A DNA stretch of 64,000 bases from Stentor coeruleus (taxonomy: Eukaryota > Ciliophora > Heterotrichea > Heterotrichida > Stentoridae): contig MPUH01000083.1 of NCBI GenBank assembly GCA_001970955.1, forward strand, positions 50,451 to 114,450. Reading direction: 5' to 3'. How positions within the stretch are numbered: the first letter of the stretch is position 1; each line of letters opens with the position of its first letter. This document shows, piece by piece, positions 53,097 to 63,300 of the stretch. The notes under the pieces were generated by a model. It ran no database searches. It had not been told where the DNA came from and was given only the letters and a program-made list of their open reading frames with translations. The translations under genes and the position numbers were made by a program.

Positions 53097-55382
53097 CTAA
53101 CTGTTCTTCAGCTTCATAAGTTTCATCATCAGTTCCTTCGTAAAATCATCTGCCGGTGGTTTATTCTTAATCAAATACTTCTGGACAATATTCACCCCCT
53201 GTAACTTTCTCGGAACAAAACATATAATATCTGATCCTAGAGTATAATTCCCCCCATCTAAAAACCTTCCAGCAATGCCTCTTCCCCAACCATAAACATT
53301 TCCACTTTGTGTTAAACAAATAACTGAAGTTTCTGAGCATATAACATCAATAATAAACTCATGTCTAAGACTACTAACCAAAGTTGGATAACTAGTATTC
53401 TTCATAGAATTACCAAGTCCCAACTGTCCTTGGTCACCATTACCCCATACAAATACTTGTCCCATATCAGTTAAACAAACCGAAAACAAGCATCCAGCTG
53501 ATATTTTAATAACTTTATGAGCCATAGATTGAACTTGGCATATACTTTTAGAAATACCACTTTGGTCTATATCATTATCACATAACCCAAGTTGTCCATA
53601 TTCAGCCCATCCAAAAGCGAAAATCCTTCCATCAGCATCTAAAAGTAATGTATGTGCTTCACCACAAGCTACAGATTTTATAGACAAATTTTGCTTAGAA
53701 CAATTTTTGATTTTTTGTGGACGTAAAGCTACATGCCCAACATCATCTTTTATAAGTTTTTCGAATTGAATACCTAATTGATTAACATCACCACGTCCCC
53801 AAGCCCAAACTTCTCCTTCTTCACTTATACCTATAGTATGATAACCTCCACATTCTAAATATATAAAACGTTCTTGGAATATTGAATTGACTAAAGTTGG
53901 CATTTTATAACTTCTTGTATCCCCATGACCTAAACATCCACTTCCTCCATATCCCCATGTCATAACTTTGCCTTCATTAGTCACTGAGGCCATATGTTCA
54001 AATCCACAGCTTATCCATTCGATTTGGATTTTATGCATTAGTTTCGCGGTTTCTAAATCCCATAAACCATTCCAAATATCTTTTGTGTCACTACAATGAG
54101 GGAATGCTTTTGTTTCATTTTCATTACTTGCATATTCAATTGTAAGGCCACTACCAAAACCACAACAAGCTGTAGCATATAAGATTTTACAAGATGATTG
54201 TGAAGTTGACTCGAAAAAAACAAGTTTTTTCGTTAGGGGGGAAAAAATATCATGGGGGTTGGTTGGAGGATGCATTTCAGGAGATGTTGTGAGTATATGT
54301 GAAGTGTTTTCTATAGACTCTTTATTTGAAAACTCTTTTATTACTCGAACTCGTGCTGGTGGTCCTAAAAGTTTAGCTTTAGAAGCTGTTTCCCCATTTA
54401 AAAACATTCTTGTTGTTGATATCATAAGTGGACCCTCATCATCTGGACTTGATAAAAAGTCTTCATCCATAACCTGCATTTCAGGCATTCTTTTTAACCC
54501 TTCTGTATTTTTAACTGAATTTTCTGCTTCACTTCCTCTTCTTACAGCAATAAACACATCGCTTCTTTTCATAATTTCTTCTGTTTTTTTAACATTTATG
54601 CTACATATTTCATCATTATTCATAGCTTCTTCTTCATTTATACTATTATAAAGCCTTTTATTCTCATTTTCAATCGCTGATATTTCCAAATAACTCGAAT
54701 TTTCAAGCCTATCCTTACATAAAGACTTATCTAAAAAACATACTTCAGGGCCACTCAAAATAGAATTCTGTAGCTGCGACAATGCCAAAGAACTTGCTGG
54801 GGTTATCGAGTTTAAATAAAGTTCATTATCTTGTTGAGCTGCATAATTTCTATGAATATTCAATATCATTTCTTTAGTATTTAAAGAAATATCAGCTTTT
54901 TCAGGATTACTACTTGTATTTAAAGCTGAAGAAATATATGAATTCGTCAGTGAAATATGGTTTTTTTCCATCTCTTCAGCTAAATTAAACGGTGTTATAT
55001 CGCCAGAATATGACCCAGAATTGAAACTGTTAAGGTTGATTGAGTTTTTAGGAACACCTCGCTCTGGGGAATTTTCAACAAATGATTGACTGATTTCTGT
55101 ATGCTGACCTCTATTAAATGGACTTCTTTCATGAAGTAAAGCTAGGAATTTACTAATGTTTACAGAGGATGGAAGATAATAATCTTGGGAAGATGAGGAG
55201 GGAGAAGTTGAAGGAATACCTAAGATTGGGAATTTGTATATAATGTCGAAGTTCATGTTGTTAAAACGAGATAGTTTTGTGTAGCTGTAAAGACCTTTGT
55301 AGAGAGGATTGTCTTCGATTAGCAAAGTTCCTTGGTGAGAGAATTCTGAGTTGCACTCAGTAGAAATTAAATTGCTTTGCAT
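53097..55382 (-). CDS. RCC1-repeat protein
   Basis: 761 aa. Residues 1-385 are Ser/Asn/Glu-rich and disordered. From about 390 there are at least five RCC1 (beta-propeller) repeats with the W-G-x-G-x-x-G-x-L-G pattern: TWGYGGSGCLGHGD, AWGRGDVNQLG, AFGWAEYGQLG, VWGNGDQGQLGLGN and GWGRGIAGRFLDGG, each followed by CGxxHT-type turns (LECGGYHTIGI, VACGEAHTLLL, ISAGCLFSVCL). The propeller may act as a guanine-exchange factor or a protein-binding platform; the long tail before it suggests a regulatory or scaffold role rather than the nuclear Ran exchange factor. It ends at TAG. Confidence 0.88.
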   Translation of the reverse strand: MQSNLISTECNSEFSHQGTLLIEDNPLYKGLYSYTKLSRFNNMNFDIIYKFPILGIPSTSPSSSSQDYYLPSSVNISKFLALLHERSPFNRGQHTEISQSFVENSPERGVPKNSINLNSFNSGSYSGDITPFNLAEEMEKNHISLTNSYISSALNTSSNPEKADISLNTKEMILNIHRNYAAQQDNELYLNSITPASSLALSQLQNSILSGPEVCFLDKSLCKDRLENSSYLEISAIENENKRLYNSINEEEAMNNDEICSINVKKTEEIMKRSDVFIAVRRGSEAENSVKNTEGLKRMPEMQVMDEDFLSSPDDEGPLMISTTRMFLNGETASKAKLLGPPARVRVIKEFSNKESIENTSHILTTSPEMHPPTNPHDIFSPLTKKLVFFESTSQSSCKILYATACCGFGSGLTIEYASNENETKAFPHCSDTKDIWNGLWDLETAKLMHKIQIEWISCGFEHMASVTNEGKVMTWGYGGSGCLGHGDTRSYKMPTLVNSIFQERFIYLECGGYHTIGISEEGEVWAWGRGDVNQLGIQFEKLIKDDVGHVALRPQKIKNCSKQNLSIKSVACGEAHTLLLDADGRIFAFGWAEYGQLGLCDNDIDQSGISKSICQVQSMAHKVIKISAGCLFSVCLTDMGQVFVWGNGDQGQLGLGNSMKNTSYPTLVSSLRHEFIIDVICSETSVICLTQSGNVYGWGRGIAGRFLDGGNYTLGSDIICFVPRKLQGVNIVQKYLIKNKPPADDFTKELMMKLMKLKNS

Positions 55383-55770
55383 TAAAGTTTTTTATAATAT
55401 GAAGATTATGGGTTTATTAGATTTAAAGGGTTTTAGATAGGATGTTGGGCTAAAAGGTGGATTTGAAAATTATTATGGATTTTGGGAAGAGGCTTTTGGT
55501 AGTTTATTTGGAGAAAATTGTGAGAGTTGGTATAGAGGAAAATATATTTTTAGATGATGTGTTATAATGGATAGGTTTTGAGTTAGTATTTCCTTTTTGA
55601 AAACATGGAAGTTTTTACAATCATTAAAAATCCCATACTCCTTCAAATCTTCCTAAATATAATTTTCCTCTCTTTAAAACATCATCCAACGTAAACTACT
55701 CAATTCCAAACATCTTATTCTTAACTTGATATATAATAAACTAACATCCTAAGTAAAAAATAATAAAAAT
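55383..55770. promoter_or_regulatory. Divergent upstream region
   Basis: Bases 55390-55570 are G-rich and C-poor (RCC1 side); 55620-55750 are C-rich and G-poor (ankyrin side). No gene seen. Confidence 0.45.
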
Positions 55771-56397
55771 ATGCAATCGATTAAAGTCCGGACAATAGGC
55801 ACCGACTTGTTATTTTATCATTTAAAGTACCAGCAAGTAGAAGAAGCTACACTAATGCTCCAAAGGAGAGAAGTTAACGTCAATGACCAGGATATAAACG
55901 GAAAAACCGCTTTGCATGTAGCTTGTGAATTCAATATCCCAATAATAGTCAAACTCCTAATAAACTACGGAGCGAACCCAAACATTCCTACACATCTAGA
56001 CATAGGTTTCTATACTCCTTTACATAAAGCTTGTGAAAAAGGAAGTAGGGAAATAGTAGAAATGCTTATAAGATCTGGTGCTGATTTAGATGCAAGAAAC
56101 AAAGTGGGACAAACTCCTTTACATATAGCTGTAAGACAAAGAAATACTGATTTAGCTAAATATTTAATATCAAGTGGATGTGATACTGAAATTAGAGATA
56201 CAGCTGGATGTAATGCAAGCTATTATGCTAAGGCTAACGGTTTAAAAGAATTAGTTGAGATGCTCCCAGCACCTTTGAGTATGAAGCCTGAAGAAGCTAT
56301 GGAATATCATACTTTTGTTAGAGCAGTTTTAGGGTTTGATCCTACTTCTATAGGGAAGAAAAAAGGGAAGAAAGGGAAGAAAGGTAAGAAAAAGTAG
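55771..56397 (+). CDS. Ankyrin-repeat protein with Lys/Gly tail
   Basis: 208 aa. From about residue 20 there are four ankyrin repeats: VNVNDQDINGKTALHVACEF, FYTPLHKACEKGSREIVEML, GQTPLHIAVRQRNTDLAKYL, and a degenerate last one (CNASYYAKANGLKELVEML). A conserved-looking segment YHTFVRAVLGFDP follows, then a low-complexity basic end GKKKGKKGKKGKKK, which could bind microtubules, nucleic acid or acidic lipids. It is a protein-interaction module; the partner is unknown. It ends at TAG. Confidence 0.88.
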   Translation: MQSIKVRTIGTDLLFYHLKYQQVEEATLMLQRREVNVNDQDINGKTALHVACEFNIPIIVKLLINYGANPNIPTHLDIGFYTPLHKACEKGSREIVEMLIRSGADLDARNKVGQTPLHIAVRQRNTDLAKYLISSGCDTEIRDTAGCNASYYAKANGLKELVEMLPAPLSMKPEEAMEYHTFVRAVLGFDPTSIGKKKGKKGKKGKKK

Positions 56398-56834
56398 CTT
56401 AGTTTTAGATAAGCATTTAAGTATATGATTTAAATTTGGTGGAGTTTTTAGGCTTGATGGTTAGTTTGAATTTAAATTTTAGAGAATTATATTTTATGTG
56501 TAAGTTTAGTATTTTTTTTAGTTATATCTAATTACTTTACCTATAATTTCAGGGTTATTTCTTAGACATGTTTGAACAAGTTTAATAAATACGTTGTTAT
56601 TAGGTTATTATTATACTAAGCATATCAAAATTTTAAACCAAGTACATAAAAAATTATTCATTATAAAAAAAAAAATCTTCAACCTTCAAATATAAACAAC
56701 TTTCTTATCATCATATTCAAATACCAAAATTCAACATATTTTTATCAACTTTATTTTTACAACATCCATAAATATTCCCTTCCACCAAAATAGCATATCC
56801 TCAACACTCACTCAACTAAATTTTAAAATATTAT
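56398..56834. other. Convergent spacer
   Basis: About 440 bp; the first 80 bp are G-rich and the part from 56620 to 56830 is C-rich and nearly G-free. No gene seen. Confidence 0.5.
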
Positions 56835-57639
56835 CTATTTATTATTGTCTATTACTTTTTTTAAAGACTCCTCCAAATGTATTCTCTTAAGTTTTTCTTC
56901 TCTAAGCAAAGATTCAAGTTCCATAATATATCGTCTTTGCGATGAAGTTGTTAATCCACTAACATAACTAAGCCCATCTCTAAGGTATTCTTCTTGATTC
57001 TGATAATTTTTTCCCTCTTCTTCATTTACTTCAACAGGAGACCCTTCATTCACATTTTGCTCATCAGGATTTTCAAACTTTTCAATATCAACATGTTGTT
57101 CTTCAATAGGTTTTTCATCATTTCTTACCTGTTGCCTATTTTTCAATGGGCTTTCTGAGTTACCATCTACAGGGCGATTTTTAGAATTACTACTAGCGGA
57201 CCGGTACTTAAAAATCCTTTGCTTTATAGGACTAGGATCTTGGGCTGGGGCTTTGTTTTCTGCAGGCATAGAACTTTTAATAGATGCACTTCTTGGTTTA
57301 AGGCTTCCTGCTGTTGACGGCCTGCCGACCAAAGAATTTTCTTTGGGAGCCAAAGACTGGATCAGATTAGATTTCTGCATCAATGGTGGAGGACGAGCAT
57401 ATTTCCCACGCACTTCAGCATAGACCCCAGTTAACTTACTATCAGTTGTTTGATAAAACTGTTTACTAAAAGATGATGAATTAACTGGCTTAGCTGATGC
57501 TGAATTTGGTGTTGAACTAAACTTTGGTAATGGTTGATAATGACTATTTAGAATCTTACCTGTAAAATCTTGATGCTGCTGTTATCTCTTTAGAGACACG
57601 TTGTTGCCAAGCTAAATGCTGATCATGGTAATATGCCAT
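56835..57639 (-). CDS. Hypothetical protein with a 16-nt intron
   Basis: ATG 57639 (MAYYHDQHLAWQQRVSKEIT) and a 16-nt intron (57544-57559) lead into the long frame, giving 262 aa. The N-terminal third is compact (FYSHYQPLPKFSS and, later, GVYAEVRGKYARPPPLMQKS); the middle is disordered and Ser/Pro/Asn-rich; the C-terminus is a helix that may form a coiled coil (YIMELESLLREEKLKRIHLE then ESLKKVIDNNK). I do not recognise a family. Without the upstream exon the frame has no ATG start, only GTG, which supports the spliced model. Confidence 0.65.
57544..57559 (-). other. 16-nt intron
   Basis: On the minus strand GTAAGATTCTAAATAG. It is one base longer than the others, but keeps GTA...TAG and the A six bases from the 3' end. 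The frame changes across it, so splicing is needed to join MAYYHDQ to the rest. Confidence 0.8.
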
Positions 57640-59080
57640 TCTTTATATGTTTTAATGTAAAAAATTACAAATAGGATATTAATGAATCAATATTTTGGAT
57701 TTTGTGTGCTTTGGTAAAGGTTTTGTGATTAAAACTTCGGATTTTATTTGGAAATTTAGATTTTTTTTTAGAGGATTTCTGTGGGGGTTTTTGATTGAAG
57801 TGCTGGGGTTGTAGTTGAATAGCAGATTGTTTGATGGGGTTTATACGGGTTTTTGCAAATAATAAGGAAAAAAATTGGACATTTTAAAGATATTTTATAG
57901 AAAAATGTAACCATTTTCAAGAGATAATAATAATTGAAAACATTATATCTTTGGAGAAATCTTGGGGTGGATATTAGGGATTTGTGAGCGGGTAAGGGAG
58001 AAGTATATTCTTGTGATGGAAATTGAAAGAGATAGAATTATGGGATGGGCTAGGTTCATAGATTAAAAGATATCTCAGTTAGTAAAAGAAAAAATATCTT
58101 TTCTATTACTGATCTCCATAGTGAAAACTCTTAAGCATTACTTGGCTGTAGTAATTTAATAGATGGTAATAGTTGTGAATATATCAAAAAAACCAAATTA
58201 TGATGAAAATGGTTCTTTATTTTTGATGATGTGCAGATGAGTTTTTTATAAATTTTGAGTTGTAAAATTAAATAAAAGCATGAGTTTTATATAATGCAAT
58301 AATTAGAAATTGTAGTATATTCACTTAATTTGTGATTATTTAGTCATGCATTGGAAAAAAGAATACTTGAAGGGAATATATTGAATAAAGTTTTTGCTGT
58401 ACTTGAAATTTGTTAATATATTAATTAAATAATTTATTACCTTATGTTTACCTTACTTAACTAACCAATTTATAAAATTCTAAGAGTTAAATGTTATTAC
58501 ATAATATGTATATTCCAAGTAGCATTGAAATAACAAAATTATTTTCCATTCTATGTAAGCTTATAAAAAAAATTTCATAAAATCAAATTCAAAGCCTTTA
58601 ATTGTACATTGCTTTCTTATTTACTAGTAAAAATTTAATTCTTAAAACCCAAAAATAAATAAACACTAATACTACTAATTCATATTTTTTACTCTTGAAT
58701 CTATTAAGATCTTTAAGAAAATAAGAAAAAATAGGTATAGAAGCATGAGGATCCACAAAATCTGCTAAAAAGTATTAAAATATAAAACAATCAAGAAAAT
58801 CGCCAAAGCATTTAAACTTTTTAAGGAATTACAAAAAGATTAAACAAATACGATTTTCCCTTGTTGCAAAAACAGATCCTATGCTATACTCATACTTTTT
58901 AATAATTTAGTAAAATCACAGGTAATAATACTAATGAACATATGAAAAAAAAACTAAAAAAAGGTTAAATCAGTTTGATTTTTTAAGTAATTTAACTAAT
59001 ATATTGTGAGTATCGAAAAGTTTTATATAGAGAAAATCATTTAAAAATATGGAAATTTTATTATTAATATAGTTTATAAT
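57640..59080. other. Divergent spacer, about 1.4 kb
   Basis: The first 400 bp are C-poor on the + strand; 58440-59000 are G-poor. A few short coding-like stretches near 58060-58160 are full of stops and I do not trust them. No gene called. Confidence 0.5.
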
Positions 59081-60646
59081 ATGCTGACACGTATGTTACT
59101 GATAGTTTTGATTATCGTAATAGTTTCAGCTGAATGCGAGTTCCCAATTATGTCATTTGGTGATTTTAATCTGACTTCTGAGAAACAATTGAAGGACATT
59201 ATCAAAAAAGAAAATGTTTTTCTTTTAGGTCTAACTTCTGGGGATTGTGAGGAGTGTTGTGAGGCAGAAACCTTTTACGAAACTTTAATGGAAACTTTTG
59301 ACAAGTACAGACCAAGAATTCCATTTATCCGCCACAACTTGCAAAAAAGTACCTTCATCTCTAAATACATACCTGAAACAGGCAAACTACCAGCAATCTA
59401 CGGGGTTAAAAAAGGTACTTTTTATAGATACCACGACATGCAAGACTCATTGAAAATTCTCAGGTTCGCTGATCGTTTAATCTTCCCAGTTTTCTACATG
59501 AAAAACCTAACTGAAATTCTAGAATATCTAAACCCAGCAACAGGAGGTTTTAGTTCACTAAAACTTCTCGCTGTTCTTGATGACTCAGACCTCAAACAAG
59601 ATTACGAAAAATCCGTAGAAAAACTTGGAAACTGGTTTTCAACAGAAATCAGAGCAGTAGTCGATAAAAAAATCATCAAAGAATTAAGGACAATTCGTCC
59701 TGATATCAAACACAACACTTTAATTCTTATAAGACAAGATGATACAAAAATGACTGATATATTAACAACTGAAAACCTTTATAAATGGATTTTAAATAAC
59801 TGTGTTGGTCTAGTTGAAGAATTAAATCCCTACAATTTCCAAATGTATAGCACTTCAACTTTCCCTATGCTTATACTTTTCTCAGATCCAAAAAATCATT
59901 ATCATAGCGATTATATAGAAGAGTATAAGAAAAGTGCTAGGAAATTCGAAGGTAAAATTAGGTATTCATGGCTAGATGCAAGTAAGCCTGAAAATCTAGA
60001 AAAACGTAGACGTTTAGGACTTGTTACAGAAATTTTACCAGGTATAGCATTTAATTCTAGAAACCAAATAGCTTATTCTTTTCCAGAAGGTATGGAGTTT
60101 ATTGAAAAAAACATTGATAATTTTGTCCAAGGGTATATCGATGGTAAAAAGTTAAATCTTCCAACAATTTATACACCAAAAGATATAAACCTTTTATCAT
60201 GTAAAAGTTTGAAATATGATGATTTTGAAGATATGGTTTATGAAGAAGGGATTGATGTTGTTGTGTTTCTTTATACATCTCATAATCATAAAGACTCTGA
60301 AAAATTTTCAAATGTTTTTAATAAAGTGTGTGAAAAATTTACTGTTTTAGCTTATGAGAGTCTTAAGGTTTATGTGTTTGATAATGCTGTGGAAAAACCA
60401 TATAAGACTTTACCAACTGGGAAGTTTCCAAGTGTGTTGATATCCCCGGCTTATAGTAAGAATGATCCTTTTGTTAGGTTTAATGGAGAGTTTAGTGTAG
60501 AGAAAATTATGAAATTTGTTGAGAAAAATGCGGATGTGCAGATTGTTATACCTGATGAACTTGAGGATGATAGAAAAGAAAATGTGGAGGAAAAAGAGAT
60601 AATTGAGGATAATGATGAGGAAATTGAGGTTAAAGAAGAGTTATAA
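59081..60646 (+). CDS. ER PDI-like thioredoxin-fold protein with KEEL ending
   Basis: 521 aa. N-terminal signal peptide (MLTRMLLIVLIIVIVSAEC). The first thioredoxin domain has the active-site region GDCEECCEAE, Cys at 56, 59 and 60, so C-E-E-C instead of the usual C-G-H-C. At least two more thioredoxin-like folds follow without Cys pairs (for example FPMLILFSDPKN and VVFLYTSHNH-KDSEKFSNVF), and the PDI cis-Pro appears in LPAIYGV and FPSVLI. The acidic tail ends KEEL, a KDEL-like ER-retrieval signal. It is expected in the ER lumen as a redox or chaperone-type PDI; the altered active site could shift its redox potential or favour isomerase over oxidase activity. Confidence 0.85.
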   Translation: MLTRMLLIVLIIVIVSAECEFPIMSFGDFNLTSEKQLKDIIKKENVFLLGLTSGDCEECCEAETFYETLMETFDKYRPRIPFIRHNLQKSTFISKYIPETGKLPAIYGVKKGTFYRYHDMQDSLKILRFADRLIFPVFYMKNLTEILEYLNPATGGFSSLKLLAVLDDSDLKQDYEKSVEKLGNWFSTEIRAVVDKKIIKELRTIRPDIKHNTLILIRQDDTKMTDILTTENLYKWILNNCVGLVEELNPYNFQMYSTSTFPMLILFSDPKNHYHSDYIEEYKKSARKFEGKIRYSWLDASKPENLEKRRRLGLVTEILPGIAFNSRNQIAYSFPEGMEFIEKNIDNFVQGYIDGKKLNLPTIYTPKDINLLSCKSLKYDDFEDMVYEEGIDVVVFLYTSHNHKDSEKFSNVFNKVCEKFTVLAYESLKVYVFDNAVEKPYKTLPTGKFPSVLISPAYSKNDPFVRFNGEFSVEKIMKFVEKNADVQIVIPDELEDDRKENVEEKEIIEDNDEEIEVKEEL

Positions 60647-60740
60647 AGTAAGTTGGTAGGATTTTAGATATTTAAGATAGGCTTAGAGTTTATTGGAAAT
60701 TATTTTTTATGTGGAGTTAGGATTTTGGTTAAATAAAGGA

Positions 60741-61192
60741 TTAATGATAATTGTTGAGATTGTCTATAATATTGATGTAATCTAGAAGTTTATTGTCATC
60801 TATTAAATTGAGTTCAATACAGATTTCTTGTTCAGTTATATCTGGTTGGACTTTTTGTATGATTTTGATAAATGTGGCTTTGTCAACTAATCCTGTCGAA
60901 TCTTTATCATACTCTATTAATTTTTCANTTTTTCATGTATTTCTTTAACAATAGTATCTTCAGGATGTCTATATATCTCCAAAAAGCAATCAAAATCCAA
61001 AGCTGTAATATTTTTACTTGCCATTTTAGCATTAATTCTCTCAATTGCATCTGTTATTGGGTATCCTTTTAATGCACAATCGCATATACTTTCAACAAAT
61101 TTATAAGGTATCTGACCATTCTCATCTTTATCAAAAGAATCAAAAAATTCTTTAAATTCATTTATTTCATCTCGTGATAAACTTTCACTCAT
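60741..61192 (-). CDS. Calmodulin-like EF-hand protein (interrupted by N)
   Basis: As assembled it contains an N (60928) with a 7-nt duplication; removing 8 bases restores one frame of 147 aa ending at TAA 60741-60743. The order is N-terminal LSRDEINEFKEFFDSFDKDE with a first EF-hand (DKDENGQIPYKF), a second weak one, a third (DKDSTGLVDKAT) and a degenerate fourth. Calmodulin/centrin-like size and layout, but loop residues are imperfect: only hands 1 and 3 have good Ca2+ ligands, and both lack the usual Glu at position 12. It is probably a Ca2+-sensor-like regulatory protein. Confidence 0.75.
60921..60935. repeat. Assembly join with short duplicated ends (N at 60928)
   Basis: TTTTTCA occurs on both sides of the N (60921-60927 and 60929-60935). 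Removing 8 nt joins the two halves of the EF-hand gene in one frame. Confidence 0.8.
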
Positions 61193-61546
61193 ATATTATA
61201 TAATAACTAAAAAATTGAATCCACAAACATAAATTGCTTATCAAATATCACACTTTCATTACATATCAAAATATTTTCTTACACTTTTTTTTCTAACTAT
61301 AAGAAAATAGTATACTTTAAATCTATTCTATAAGATAATACCAATAAATTTTTATTAACCCAATCACAAGATATTTTTATTTATCCACACAAAAATACAA
61401 AATCCCACATTCTCCTATAAAATTCTTAAAACCTCGATAATACATAAAATCAAAGACCCCAAGCCCATAACTCTTCACACCAAATCTAGTCAATCAATTC
61501 ATCAAACTAGTTATAAATAAAACATAATATATAATTAACTACCTTA
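61193..61546. promoter_or_regulatory. Divergent upstream region
   Basis: About 350 bp between the EF-hand (minus) and STPGR (plus) genes. The right half is C-rich and G-poor. TATATAATTAAC lies shortly before the STPGR ATG. Confidence 0.4.
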
Positions 61547-62836
61547 ATGAAACATTCTTCAGTTGGAGCTTTTTCTATGGGTCTCAAGTACCCAGCCGAG
61601 CCAATCACTACAAACAAATTATCCCCAAGTCCAGACACTTACAATGTCCGTCCTCAAGAAATAATAGTCCCATCAACAATCTTCAGTAAAGCCCCAAGGA
61701 GTATTTCAGCTCCAAAATTCAAACCTCCAGGTCCAGGTGCATACACAATCCAAACCTTTGTTGATATAACTTTATCAGAACCTAAAGGCAAATCCCCAAA
61801 ACCAGTCAAAGAAAAAAATGACAAATCAAAAACTGATGCTCCAGGACCAACATCTTATAACCCAACAAAACTAAAAACTGAAATTTCATTTAGTATGGGA
61901 AATAAAGTTTTCAGTATGCATACAGATCCTATTACAATAGGACCAGGTCATTATAATCCAAATATAGATTCAATCCTACCAGTTAAATCTAATACTATAG
62001 GAAGATCAGCTAGAGAAACAGAATTCGGTAAATCTGATCTTCCAGGCCCAGGGTATTATGAAATCAGTCCAATAAAAGAGTCTCCAAAATATACTTTTGG
62101 TAAAGACCCAAGAGACAAATTCGTAACACCTAATGTTCCATCCCCTGGCGAATATGATATTCCTGGTATGGGTGAAGAACCTAATAAAAAAGTTGGGAAA
62201 ACTATATTACCAAAAAGAAGCCTAGGCAGTGATGATAATAATGTTCCTGGACCAGGATCTTACAATGCTAAGCTCCCAAAGGAATCTCCATCATTTAGTG
62301 TAGGCAAAGATAAGAGAATAACAATGATGGCTGATAGGAAAAATCCAGGTCCTGGAACTTATTCTCCTATACAATCACATAGTAAAAGTCCTGGTAAAAC
62401 TATAGGTTTAGGACCTAGACCTCCAATTAATGTTATGAATAATTATCCTGGTCCAGGAGCTTATGAGAGTTATAGTTTTACAACATCTGGACCTAAATAT
62501 TCTGCTATTGGTCGTAAAGGAGAAGTAAATGATACTGGAACTTTACCTGGACCAGGACATTATGAGCCTGATTTTCAAGCAGTCAAAGGTGAGAGAACTC
62601 ATGCTGTAATTGGTACAGGACAAAGAATAATAGGACTTAGACCTGGAATTTTAAATGTCCCTGGCCCAGGAACTTATGAATCTCGTGGTCAAGGCGAGTC
62701 GCCAAAATGGTCATTTAAACGTGCTTCAAAAACCCAGAATATTTATGAAGGTGACCCTGGACCTGGTCATTATGAAATTACCTCATCTGTCCCTGATGTA
62801 CCAAAATACCTTTTAACCAACCCTCATAGAAATTAG
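61547..62836 (+). CDS. STPGR (sperm-tail PG-rich, SHIPPO/ODF3-like) protein
   Basis: 429 aa with about twelve STPGR repeats: PGPGAYTIQ, GPGHYNPN, PGPGYYEIS, SPGEYDIP, PGPGSYNAK, PGPGTYSPI, PGPGAYESY, PGPGHYEPD, PGPGTYESR, PGPGHYEIT and weaker ones. Repeats are spaced about 30-40 residues apart, with PxYSxG-type linkers (SPKYTFGKDPRDKF, SPSFSVGKDKR). The family (ODF3/CIMAP) includes microtubule-inner and microtubule-associated proteins of cilia and cortical fibres. Highly basic, no membrane segment. In a ciliate it probably belongs to axonemal or cortical microtubules. It ends at TAG. Confidence 0.9.
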   Translation: MKHSSVGAFSMGLKYPAEPITTNKLSPSPDTYNVRPQEIIVPSTIFSKAPRSISAPKFKPPGPGAYTIQTFVDITLSEPKGKSPKPVKEKNDKSKTDAPGPTSYNPTKLKTEISFSMGNKVFSMHTDPITIGPGHYNPNIDSILPVKSNTIGRSARETEFGKSDLPGPGYYEISPIKESPKYTFGKDPRDKFVTPNVPSPGEYDIPGMGEEPNKKVGKTILPKRSLGSDDNNVPGPGSYNAKLPKESPSFSVGKDKRITMMADRKNPGPGTYSPIQSHSKSPGKTIGLGPRPPINVMNNYPGPGAYESYSFTTSGPKYSAIGRKGEVNDTGTLPGPGHYEPDFQAVKGERTHAVIGTGQRIIGLRPGILNVPGPGTYESRGQGESPKWSFKRASKTQNIYEGDPGPGHYEITSSVPDVPKYLLTNPHRN

Positions 62837-62874
62837 ATAGTAAATCTTTAAAACTTGTTAGTAATTTTATCTAT

Positions 62875-63300
62875 TTAACTATGATAAGGAAGCTGACATA
62901 CAGCTTGACGTCCTTCAGATAGCTCAGGAAGGTCAACCTTATCAAATAAATCGGCATATAAATATACACGTTGGATTTTTGTAAATGGCCTAATATCAGG
63001 GTCAATTGAATTATAAAGCATATTTGAAAGCTTTGGGATATCCATTGTGGTACCTTTTACTTCAGAAACACTGGAGGAAACATCGTTTGGGTCACAGGAA
63101 TAGGAATGTTCAAGTCGAATATGTTCTCTTTTGTTTTGCTTTGAGGAGAAACGCTTATAGCATATGTGACATTCATAAGGCCTGCTACCTAAATGACATG
63201 ATTCTATATGTCTTTTTAGGTTGTATTTTGAACTTAAGAGTTTTCCACAGTTTGGATAGCTGCATTTCAGTAGTTCTTGAGGTATGTTACTATCTTCCAT
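62875..63300 (-). CDS. C2H2 zinc-finger protein, paralogue B
   Basis: 141 aa from ATG 63300 (MEDSNIPQELLKCSYPNCGK). The frame extends 14 more codons upstream but only to a TTG; ATG 63300 has the same context (TATAAAATTAATGGAAG) as paralogue A, and equal length. Two C2H2 fingers (CSYPNCGKLLSSKYNLKRH and YECHICYKRFSSKQNKREH) and the same C-terminal block (NSIDPDIRPFTKIQRVYLYA, LPYHS). About two-thirds of residues match paralogue A, highest in the fingers and the tail. Convergent with the STPGR gene. Confidence 0.85.
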   Translation of the reverse strand: MEDSNIPQELLKCSYPNCGKLLSSKYNLKRHIESCHLGSRPYECHICYKRFSSKQNKREHIRLEHSYSCDPNDVSSSVSEVKGTTMDIPKLSNMLYNSIDPDIRPFTKIQRVYLYADLFDKVDLPELSEGRQAVCQLPYHS

